Of a DNA stretch of 7,227 bases, positions 1 through 5,938 are shown piece after piece; position 1 is the first letter of the stretch; every line of letters starts with the position of its first letter. The stretch comes from Christensenella sp. UBA3792 (GTDB lineage: Bacteria > Bacillota > Clostridia > Christensenellales > CAG-138). The stretch covers positions 1 to 7,227 of the forward strand of contig DFEW01000014.1 of NCBI GenBank assembly GCA_002369195.1. Reading direction: 5' to 3'. The notes under the pieces were generated by a model that saw only the letters and a list, made by a program, of their open reading frames with translations, searched no databases and was not told the origin of the DNA. A program made the position numbers and the translations under genes.

Positions 1-608
1 TTGCTCGTCTTGAGCACGACGCGCCACGTCGCCTTGCGGCCTTCATCGGTCAGCAGTCCGAACTTCGGCACGCAGCCGAGGATCGAGCCGAACAGCTCCA
101 GAATGCCGGAGTTGCGGTTGCAGCGCGCGCCGAGCACGGAGTTTGCGTAGACGACGGCGGACGATTCCGCCCAGCTCAGCACGTCGCCCTTTTTGGGCTT
201 GTTGCCCTGTTCATCGAAGTAGCAGGCGCAGGAAAAGCCGTCACCGCTCATCAGACCGAGCTTTTTGAGCTGTTCCTCGTACTTGCTCTGCTCCGAGTAC
301 ATGAATACTTTGAACACGAGATCGCGGATCGGATTGGACGGCACATGCCGGTCCATCGGCCGCGGGTCCATCGTGAAGGTCTGTTTGGACACGACGCCGG
401 CGTCGATCAGCTCGTCCATGAGCTTGTACACCGGATGGATGACCTTGAGCCCGAAGCTCGTCACCAGATGTCCGTGCTCGCCGGTGATCGGCACCATTTC
501 CTCAGCGCCGTACAGCTCGCCGTAGCGCACGAGCGTCTGCATGATCTTGGCGTAGGTTTCGCCCTGCGCGCCGTCGTATATCGCCTGTTGTTCTGCGGTT
601 AATTTCAT
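1..608 (-). CDS. Aconitase X (AcnX, DUF521) catalytic subunit, C-terminal part outside the window
   Basis: I translated the minus strand from the ATG at 608, giving 202 codons that stay open to the window edge, so the 3' part is missing. The start is supported by GGGAGG (615-620) six bases upstream. The N-terminus begins MKLTAEQQAIYDGAQGE, followed by a block around residues 43-50 and then the AcnX signature region: GFSCACYF (about 124-131, with a Cys at the usual 'sCtpY' place), and ESSAVVYANSVLGARCNR (148-165). Known family members are iron-dependent or Fe-S lyases that dehydrate cis-3-hydroxy-L-proline (bacteria) or mevalonate 5-phosphate (archaea). The protein starts directly with the large-domain sequence, so the small swivel domain (DUF126-like) is not fused at the N-terminus; it may be a separate gene beyond position 1. 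The common GARTNR motif reads GARCNR here. It follows the flavoenzyme gene by 14 bp and should be co-transcribed with it. Family assignment is confident; substrate is unknown. Confidence 0.88.
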   Translation of the reverse strand, partial: MKLTAEQQAIYDGAQGETYAKIMQTLVRYGELYGAEEMVPITGEHGHLVTSFGLKVIHPVYKLMDELIDAGVVSKQTFTMDPRPMDRHVPSNPIRDLVFKVFMYSEQSKYEEQLKKLGLMSGDGFSCACYFDEQGNKPKKGDVLSWAESSAVVYANSVLGARCNRNSGILELFGSILGCVPKFGLLTDEGRKATWRVVLKTS

Positions 609-622
609 GGTTTGCCTCCCGT

Positions 623-2674
623 TCAGATTTTCATGGCGACCTCATACGCGCGCCAGATGACGCTTCTGAGGTTGCCGACCTGTTTGCAGTCGCCGACCAG
701 ATGTACGCGGCCGCCTTCCTTCGCAAGCGGTGCGGGCACGTAGCCGACCGAGCTGATCACGGAATCGCAGGGGATCGTGATCTCGCCGTTCTTCGTGCTG
801 CATACGATCGCGCCGTCGCGCACTTCCTTGAGCGTCGTTTCAAGGTATACCGGCGTCTGATGCAGGGCGAACCACTCGCGCAGGTACGAGCTGTTTGCGA
901 GGCATACGCCCGTTTGCGAAACGAGGTCGTCCTTCATCTCGACGATGATCGGATGCTTGCCCTGCAGGGCAAGCTCATACGCGATCTCCGAACCCGTCAG
1001 CCCGCCGCCGATGACCGCGACGGTGTCGCCGACCGGCGTACCGGTCAGGTAGTCGCAGGCTTCGATCGCCTTGTCGAAGCCCGGAACGTTGCGGAAGAAC
1101 CGCGGCGATGCACCGGTCGCGACGATGATCTCGCTGTCGCCGAACGGTTCAAGGGACTTGATCTCGGTGTTCAGATGCACCTCGATGCCGAGCCGCTCCG
1201 TCTCGCGCCGGTACCATGCCAGCAGGTCGCGCAGCTTGCCCTTGTAGGATTCCGCGCTCGCCGCGATGAACGTGCCGCCGAGCGCGTCGCTCTTTTCGTA
1301 GATGACCGGCTCGTGACCGCGCAGCTTCAGCACGCGCGCCGCCTCCATGCCGCCGATGCCGCCGCCGACGATGATGACCTTCTTCGGCTTGTTCGTCGGC
1401 TTGATGCAATGCTTGCGCCACTGCATCGTTTCGGCGTTGACCGCGCACCGCGCCAGACCGAGACTGTCGGACAGGGACTGGTCGTTCGGCACGCCCTTGT
1501 AATGGCACATATTGAAGCAGCCGTTGTGGCAGAGGATGCAGGGGCGGATGTCCGCCTCGCGGTCCTCGATCAGCTTGGTGATCCATTCCTGATCGGCGAG
1601 GAAGTTGCGCGCAAAGCCCGCGCCGTCGATCCTGCCGTCCGCGATCGCATTCGCGGCAGCGCGCGGGTCGAGACGACCGGCGCAGACCACGGGGATATCC
1701 ACGAACTGCTTGATGTGCGCAACGTCGTCGAGATTGCAGTTTTCGGGCATGTAGATCGGCGGATGCGCCCAGTACCACGCGTCATACGTGCCGTTGTCGC
1801 AGTTGAGCATGTCGTAGCCCGCATCCTGCAGGAACTTCGCCGCCCGTTCGGATTCCTTCATGTCGCGTCCGACCTCGGTGTACGTTTCGCCGGGCAGCGC
1901 GCCCTGCCGGAATCCCTTGGTCTTGGACACGACGCTGTAGCGCAGGGAGACGGGGAAGTCCTTGCCGCAGACCTTCTTGATCGCCTGCACGATCTCCGCC
2001 GCAAAGCGGTAGCGGTTCTCGAGCGAGCCGCCGTATTCATCGGTGCGCTTGTTCACATAGGGCAGTGTGAACTGATCGAGCAGATACCCTTCATGCACCG
2101 CGTGGATCTCCACGCCGTCCACGCCCGCATCCATCAGCAGCTTCGCCGTCTTGGCGAACGCGTCGACGTAGGTGTGGATCTCCTCCACGGTCAGCGCGCG
2201 CGAAGGAACCTTGTCCGACCAGCGGTTGGGAGACGGGCTCGCGGATGCGGTGATCTTGTCGAGGTCCATCACCGGCTTCGCAAGGGTGCGCAGCACGGGG
2301 TTCGTGTACAGCGTTTCCATCATCTCGGAGATCGTGAACGACCGCCCGAAGCCCGCCGTCAGCTGCACAAACAGCTTCGCGCCGGTCTTGTGGAACGACG
2401 GCATCCATGCCGCAAGGTCGCGGTACATCTTTTTGTTCTTGTAAAGCCATTGCCCGAACATCGGGTTATAGACCGGCTGACAGCCCGGCAGCACGAGACC
2501 GCAGTTGTTCTCGGCAACGCGGCGGATAAACTCCGCGCCGTCCCTGTCAAAGTGATTCTTTTCCATCCAGCCGAACAGATCGGTCCCGCCCATCGAGGTC
2601 AGCACGAAGCGATTCTTGATCGTCACGTTCCCGATCTTCCACGGCGTCATTAACGGTTGCAGTTCCTGTTTCAT
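623..2674 (-). CDS. 2-enoate reductase / 2,4-dienoyl-CoA reductase-type Old Yellow Enzyme (FMN, Fe-S, FAD)
   Basis: This 683-residue protein fits the usual 640-680 residues of multidomain enoate reductases, which are cytoplasmic and reduce alpha,beta-unsaturated acids or thioesters using NAD(P)H. The FMN TIM barrel spans about residues 5-370. It opens with LMTPWKIGNVTIKNRF and has the HAVHEGYLLDQF catalytic and substrate region (191-202), then NKRTDEYGGSLENR. An Fe-S site follows with Cys 379, 382, 386, 390 and 410. Two dinucleotide folds come next: VIIVGGGIGGMEAAR (about 433-447) and VAVIGGGLTGSEIA (about 552-565); VHLVGDC near residue 660 completes the FAD domain. I chose the ATG at 2674 because AAGGAG (2680-2685) lies five bases upstream. 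An in-frame ATG at 2707 would add 11 residues, has no ribosome binding site, and falls almost at the predicted transcript start. The gene has its own promoter (2718-2760) and leads a unit with aconitase X. Enzyme class is confident; whether it acts on a free acid, a CoA ester, a bile acid or another enone is not known. Confidence 0.93.
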   Translation of the reverse strand: MKQELQPLMTPWKIGNVTIKNRFVLTSMGGTDLFGWMEKNHFDRDGAEFIRRVAENNCGLVLPGCQPVYNPMFGQWLYKNKKMYRDLAAWMPSFHKTGAKLFVQLTAGFGRSFTISEMMETLYTNPVLRTLAKPVMDLDKITASASPSPNRWSDKVPSRALTVEEIHTYVDAFAKTAKLLMDAGVDGVEIHAVHEGYLLDQFTLPYVNKRTDEYGGSLENRYRFAAEIVQAIKKVCGKDFPVSLRYSVVSKTKGFRQGALPGETYTEVGRDMKESERAAKFLQDAGYDMLNCDNGTYDAWYWAHPPIYMPENCNLDDVAHIKQFVDIPVVCAGRLDPRAAANAIADGRIDGAGFARNFLADQEWITKLIEDREADIRPCILCHNGCFNMCHYKGVPNDQSLSDSLGLARCAVNAETMQWRKHCIKPTNKPKKVIIVGGGIGGMEAARVLKLRGHEPVIYEKSDALGGTFIAASAESYKGKLRDLLAWYRRETERLGIEVHLNTEIKSLEPFGDSEIIVATGASPRFFRNVPGFDKAIEACDYLTGTPVGDTVAVIGGGLTGSEIAYELALQGKHPIIVEMKDDLVSQTGVCLANSSYLREWFALHQTPVYLETTLKEVRDGAIVCSTKNGEITIPCDSVISSVGYVPAPLAKEGGRVHLVGDCKQVGNLRSVIWRAYEVAMKI

Positions 2675-2679
2675 AGCGA

Positions 2680-2685
2680 CTCCTT
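2680..2685 (-). promoter_or_regulatory. Ribosome binding site deciding the start of the enoate reductase
   Basis: AAGGAG on the minus strand sits five bases before the ATG at 2674. It lies inside the 11-codon stretch between the two possible in-frame ATGs, so it argues against the longer form starting at 2707. Confidence 0.8.
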
Positions 2686-2717
2686 CTTTGCAATGCGGAT
2701 GCTTCATCCGTTTCTCT

Positions 2718-2760
2718 ATTATACTTTACCCAGTATACTTTACCCAGCCGCCTCGGTCAA
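2718..2760 (-). promoter_or_regulatory. Sigma-70/sigma-A promoter with two -10 hexamers for the enoate reductase-AcnX unit
   Basis: On the minus strand TTGACC (2755-2760) is followed after exactly 17 bases by TATACT (2732-2737), a near-consensus housekeeping promoter. Fourteen bases further downstream is a perfect consensus TATAAT (2718-2723), created by a tandem duplication; its -35 position would fall on the weaker TGGGTA. Predicted starts are near 2725 (first -10) or 2711 (second -10), giving a leader of about 37-51 bases before the ATG at 2674. The promoter lies just downstream of the terminator of the preceding operon, so this unit should be expressed independently. Confidence 0.8.
2720..2747 (-). 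repeat. Perfect 14-bp tandem repeat (two copies) in the promoter
   Basis: The plus-strand unit TATACTTTACCCAG occurs at 2720-2733 and again, without a mismatch or gap, at 2734-2747. Read on the minus strand the unit is CTGGGTAAAGTATA. The junction creates the small palindrome AGTATACT (2732-2739), which also holds the upstream -10 hexamer. Two identical sites 14 bp apart could be a slippage duplication or a two-site operator. The sequence alone does not distinguish these. Confidence 0.9.
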
Positions 2761-2783
2761 GAATCTTTCTACCCGGGAAGGGG

Positions 2784-2815
2784 CGAAACGAAAGAAAGCC
2801 GCCGGTACGGCGGCT
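2784..2815 (-). terminator. Rho-independent terminator of the carbohydrate operon
   Basis: On the minus strand AGCCGCCG (2815-2808), a three-base loop TAC, and CGGCGGCT (2804-2797) form a perfect 8-bp GC-rich stem. It is followed by a T-rich but interrupted tail, TTCTTTCGTTTC (2796-2785). It lies 84 bases past the aldolase stop codon and about 24 bases before the -35 box of the next promoter, the expected place for a boundary between transcription units. Confidence 0.8.
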
Positions 2816-2862
2816 CTTGCCTGCTGCGCAAGAATGTCTGAAACGGAGGACGCGGCAGGCAT

Positions 2863-2892
2863 TTTCAACAAACCGAACACGGCTTGTTCAAA
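2863..2892 (-). other. Stable RNA hairpin directly after the aldolase stop codon
   Basis: On the minus strand AACAAGCCG (2888-2880) and CGGTTTGTT (2875-2867) pair over nine positions, including one G-U, around the loop TGTT. After a single G-G mismatch three further T-A pairs extend the stem to 2863-2892. It begins seven bases after the stop at 2899. It is followed by A residues rather than a T run, so it is not a classic terminator. It may protect the 3' end of the operon mRNA or assist the terminator downstream. Confidence 0.55.
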
Positions 2893-2898
2893 CGGTTC

Positions 2899-3744
2899 TC
2901 AGCATCGGTTGACGGAACCGAACAGCTTCAGCTTTTCGGCAACGACCTCTTTCATCGCCTCGATCTCGAACGGGATGAGACCGGTCACGGTCTGCGCGCC
3001 GCGTTCAAGACCCTTCAATATGCCGCGTTTTCCGGCTTTGTCGAGATCCGTAAAGATGTTGATCTTTGCGATGCCCTTCGAAACGGCGACGCGAAAATCG
3101 TCGTCCGACAGCCCGCTGCCGCCGTGCAGCACGAGCGGGATGCCGGTTTTTTGCGCGATCGCTTCGATCCTGTCGAAGTCGAGCTTGGGCGGGAAGCGGT
3201 AGTCTCCGTGCGCATTGCCGACCGCGACTGCGAGCGCATCGATTCCGGTGCGGCACACATAGTCCTCGGCTGCGTCCGGATCGGTATAGAAATCGCTCGG
3301 ACGGAGCAGCTTCCCTGCGCCTTCGTTGTCGCCGACGTGTCCCAGCTCGCCTTCCACGGATACGTTCATGCCGTGGCAGATGCCGACGAGGTCGGCGACC
3401 TGCTGCGCGTTTTTCGCGTAGGGAGCGGTGGAACAGTCGTACATGACGGAGGTGAATCCGAGCCGCAGCGCTTCGATGCATTTGGTGAAGGTCAGACCGT
3501 GATCGTAATGCACGCAGACCGGAACGCGTGCTTCGCGCGCCATCGGGATCAGATAATCCGCCACGACCGGCAGCGGCGTGACGGGCAGCAGTACCTCCGC
3601 GGTGCCGATCATGACCGGAGAGTGCAGCTCTTCGGCGGTTTCGATGACAGCGCGCGCCATCTCGGCGTTGACCGCATTGAAGAATCCGACGCCGTAACGC
3701 TTTTCCTGCGCGTCGGCGAGTATCGTTTTCAGATTGACAAGCAT
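2899..3744 (-). CDS. Class II (zinc-dependent) ketose-phosphate aldolase, FbaA/GatY/IolJ type
   Basis: The 281-residue protein has the normal length for the class II fructose-bisphosphate/tagatose-bisphosphate aldolase family, which cleaves ketose phosphates to DHAP plus an aldehyde using a zinc ion. Visible features are GFFNAVNAE (20-28), VHYDHG with catalytic Asp81 and zinc ligand His82 (usually HLDHG), VEGELGHVG (130-138), zinc ligand His179 in GNAHGDY, zinc ligand His207 in LHGGSG with the phosphate-binding glycine loop, and INIFTD (228-233). The ATG at 3744 is preceded by AAGGAG and lies inside the end of the kinase gene (16-bp overlap), which implies translational coupling. It is the last gene of the carbohydrate unit. 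Because a PfkB kinase and a sugar isomerase precede it, its substrate is probably the ketose phosphate they make rather than glycolytic fructose 1,6-bisphosphate. An IolJ-like role (deoxy-keto-gluconate phosphate) is an alternative, but no other inositol genes are visible. Confidence 0.92.
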   Translation of the reverse strand: MLVNLKTILADAQEKRYGVGFFNAVNAEMARAVIETAEELHSPVMIGTAEVLLPVTPLPVVADYLIPMAREARVPVCVHYDHGLTFTKCIEALRLGFTSVMYDCSTAPYAKNAQQVADLVGICHGMNVSVEGELGHVGDNEGAGKLLRPSDFYTDPDAAEDYVCRTGIDALAVAVGNAHGDYRFPPKLDFDRIEAIAQKTGIPLVLHGGSGLSDDDFRVAVSKGIAKINIFTDLDKAGKRGILKGLERGAQTVTGLIPFEIEAMKEVVAEKLKLFGSVNRC

Positions 3745-4865
3745 TGCAGTTCTCCTTGCTTCATTGTTTTCCAGCCCTTTTTCAGCCGTTCCGAAAGCGC
3801 CGTCAGCGGCAGCAGTCCGCTCAGCGCATCATATTCCGTGACGCAGCAGGCGCCCTCGGCGGCGGCAAGCGCAGCGCACCATTCGGGGGAGCATCCGTTC
3901 AGAACCGCGGCCAGAAACGCCGCGATGCTTGTATCGCCCGCGCCGGTTCCGGACAGGACGCGATCGGCACAAAGACATGGCTGGAGGATCTCCCGATCCG
4001 CCCAATGCGCAGGATCGAGCGCGACGCGATCGCCCGTTTTTTGCAGCGCAACGCGATCCGCCGTGCGCAGATACATTCCCGCGACGCCGCACTTGATCAG
4101 CACGACACGGCAGCCCAAGTCAAGCGCGCGTTCCGCAAGCGGTTTTGCATCGCGCAGCAGGTCGATCTGCTCCGTGATATCCGCGTTCGGGTCGAACCGG
4201 GCGTAGCGTTCGCGGTCGAGCATCCGGCACAGCTCTTCGAACGACGGCATGAAAAAGTCCGTATCGGGCAGAACGGCGGACAGGATCCGTTCCCAGTCGG
4301 CACGACCGGCGTCGGAATCCGGATCGACCGCGGCGAGATCAAGCCCCGTTGCGACGCCGTGCGCCTTGACGCGGCGGAACAGAGCGGCAAGCTCCGCACC
4401 GTCGTTTTCGTACATGCGGCGCATGATCGGCGGGTAGCCGAAATGGAACAGCGCGGCGTCTTTGAGCGCATCCTCCGGCACGTCCGCGCTCGAAAACGTG
4501 TCGTTCGCACCGGGATGGTGCAGAAACACGCGATCCTGACCGGGCGGGGCGAGCACGACCGAATAGGAAGTCGTTGCGCTGCGGTCCTCGATCAGTCCGC
4601 CCGCGCCGTAGGACGCGAAGATCGATTTCACGATGCTGCCGAACGCGTCCGTTCCGATCTTGCCGAGCAGCGTTACGTCGTTGCCGAGCAGCTTCAGCGC
4701 AAGACCGGTGTTCGCAACGCTGCCGCCGGTGTGGATGTCCGCCGCGCCGGTATGCACGAGCCGCCCCGGCGTCAGAAGCGACGCGAAATCCGATTCCGCG
4801 TTCGGCGCAAAGACCGGCGTGATGTCGAGACAGACGTGTCCGGCGCAGATCAATTTCTGTTGCAT
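3729..4865 (-). CDS. PfkB/ribokinase-family carbohydrate kinase
   Basis: The 378-residue protein phosphorylates a sugar or related alcohol with ATP; the family usually has 300-340 residues, so this one is somewhat long. Domain landmarks are a first strand LICAGHVCLDIT (5-16), the PfkB signature-1 region with GGSVANTGLALKLLG (47-61) and GKIGTDAFG (68-76), HHPGAND (116-122), a late-domain FMPSFEEL (205-212), IKCGVAGMYL (257-266), and signature 2 GTGAGDTSIAAFLA (306-319), where Asp311 is the catalytic base and the GAGD loop is the anion hole. The ATG at 4865 fits the family N-terminus, but the 14 bases between it and the isomerase stop contain no convincing Shine-Dalgarno sequence, so translation probably depends on coupling to the isomerase. 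It overlaps the aldolase start by 16 bp. Substrate is inferred to be the ketose made by the preceding isomerase; fructokinase-like or IolC-like activity cannot be excluded. Confidence 0.9.
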   Translation of the reverse strand: MQQKLICAGHVCLDITPVFAPNAESDFASLLTPGRLVHTGAADIHTGGSVANTGLALKLLGNDVTLLGKIGTDAFGSIVKSIFASYGAGGLIEDRSATTSYSVVLAPPGQDRVFLHHPGANDTFSSADVPEDALKDAALFHFGYPPIMRRMYENDGAELAALFRRVKAHGVATGLDLAAVDPDSDAGRADWERILSAVLPDTDFFMPSFEELCRMLDRERYARFDPNADITEQIDLLRDAKPLAERALDLGCRVVLIKCGVAGMYLRTADRVALQKTGDRVALDPAHWADREILQPCLCADRVLSGTGAGDTSIAAFLAAVLNGCSPEWCAALAAAEGACCVTEYDALSGLLPLTALSERLKKGWKTMKQGELQCLSI

Positions 4866-4879
4866 GGCGGTCGGCAGGG

Positions 4880-5911
4880 TCAGACCAGCCCCATCAGAAG
4901 GTTCACGGTATACAGCTCCAGCTGTTCGAACTTGCGCTGCGCGATCAGCGAATCCGCAAGCGCATAGTCGTACCGGTCGACCTTCTCCTCAAGCGCCTTG
5001 AAGATCGCAAGACTGTTCTTGAGATGCTCATAGCTGTCCTCGTCGGAGGTCGTGCGCATGGCCTTGACGTCCAGTCCGACGTACCCCTTTTCCCAGTACC
5101 GGTTTTCGCACAGCAGCTTGACCTGATTGAACGCCTGACGCAGGTTTTCGACGCCGAAGGACTTGTCCTGATCGTAACGGATGCCGTTCTGGTCGTTCAG
5201 ATGGACGGTGAACAGCTTGTCGAACGCGAGTGCAAAGCCGATCTCGTTTGCCGGATCGAGCCCCGCGAGCACCGCATGCGCGCTTTCGAGATTGCCGCCG
5301 ACGCGCTTGGGATCGATCGTCGCGGCGGAAACCGCCATGACGTGCCCGATCGTGCCGCAGAACGAACGGTCGATCGGCTCGTTCGGCTTCGGCTCGATGC
5401 AGACGCGGATGCTCTCGTCGTAGCGGAGCATGTTGTTGATCGCCTCGATGATCTGCTTCGTCGCGGTCACGGCGCTCTTCGACTCCGCGCAAAGCGTGCC
5501 CTCACGCGCAAGCCACAGCACGATCAGATCCGTGCCGAGCTCGCGGGCGATGTCGATGGAGCGGTACGCGCGCCACATGGCAAACTCGCGATCCGCCTTG
5601 CTCGTGCTTGTAAAGCCGCCGTCCGCCGTATGCGGATCCATCCAAAGCCGCGGCGCGACAAATTCGGCTTTGAGACCGTACTTGTCCAGCATCGCCTTGA
5701 CCTTGCGCGCTTCCGCCTTGATCTGCTCCTCGCTCAATGCATTCATGTTCGGGACGACGTCGTCGTCATGAAACTGCACGGCGGAAAAGCCGATCTCGCT
5801 GAATTTGCGGAACTTCGTTTCCAGATCGATCGCGCTGCGCGTTTCGGGACCGTAGGAATCTGCGCCGGTGTGGACGTTCCACGGACCGACCGTAAATTGG
5901 AATTTCGACAT
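4880..5911 (-). CDS. Xylose-isomerase-like TIM-barrel sugar isomerase (short, altered metal site)
   Basis: This 343-residue protein aligns by eye with class I (Streptomyces-type) xylose isomerases, which interconvert aldoses and ketoses with two divalent metals. Matching blocks are QFHDDDVVPN (46-55; His48 and Asp51 at the catalytic His/Asp positions), ADGGFT (96-101), REGT (136-139), IEPKPNEP (172-179; Glu173, Lys175), NLESAHAVLAG (207-217; Glu209, His212), DQNGIRYDQDKSFG (240-253; Asp247, Asp249) and GLDVKAMRT (279-287; Asp281). The metal ligand known as Asp245 in Streptomyces is His237 here (KLFTVHLND instead of KLFHIDLNG), and a conserved active-site Phe appears as Trp90. The C-terminal arm is about 45 residues shorter than the usual 388-residue enzyme. 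The start at 5911 is fixed by AGGAGG (5917-5922) five bases upstream. It lies 27 bp after the GH13 gene and 14 bp before the kinase. Aldose-ketose isomerase is likely; xylose itself is not assured. Confidence 0.85.
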   Translation of the reverse strand: MSKFQFTVGPWNVHTGADSYGPETRSAIDLETKFRKFSEIGFSAVQFHDDDVVPNMNALSEEQIKAEARKVKAMLDKYGLKAEFVAPRLWMDPHTADGGFTSTSKADREFAMWRAYRSIDIARELGTDLIVLWLAREGTLCAESKSAVTATKQIIEAINNMLRYDESIRVCIEPKPNEPIDRSFCGTIGHVMAVSAATIDPKRVGGNLESAHAVLAGLDPANEIGFALAFDKLFTVHLNDQNGIRYDQDKSFGVENLRQAFNQVKLLCENRYWEKGYVGLDVKAMRTTSDEDSYEHLKNSLAIFKALEEKVDRYDYALADSLIAQRKFEQLELYTVNLLMGLV

Positions 5912-5916
5912 ACATA

Positions 5917-5922
5917 CCTCCT
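5917..5922 (-). promoter_or_regulatory. Consensus ribosome binding site of the isomerase
   Basis: AGGAGG on the minus strand lies five bases before the ATG at 5911, inside the AT-rich 27-bp gap after the GH13 stop. It fixes the isomerase start against the out-of-frame ATG four bases upstream. Confidence 0.8.
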
Positions 5923-5938
5923 ATATATTCGTAATTAT

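Noticed and set aside
701..2653. Long plus-strand open frame (650 codons) opposite the enoate reductase
   Set aside because: Its translation is Arg/Ala/Val-rich and low in recognisable motifs, a typical antisense shadow of a GC-rich gene; the minus-strand protein has full family motifs and a ribosome binding site.
2675..2707. 11-codon N-terminal extension of the enoate reductase from the ATG at 2707
   Set aside because: No Shine-Dalgarno upstream, it lies almost at the predicted transcription start, and it contains the Shine-Dalgarno of the internal ATG at 2674.
2884..4967. Long plus-strand open frames (about 440 and 407 codons) opposite the aldolase and kinase
   Set aside because: They have no family motifs and unusual composition, and they run across the boundaries of clearly identified minus-strand genes; they are antisense shadows.
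5912..5938. Possible internal promoter in the AT-rich gap before the isomerase (TATATA-like -10)
   Set aside because: No -35 box at proper spacing; the best TTGCCC candidate is 22 bases away. The AT-rich leader is better explained as ribosome-binding context.
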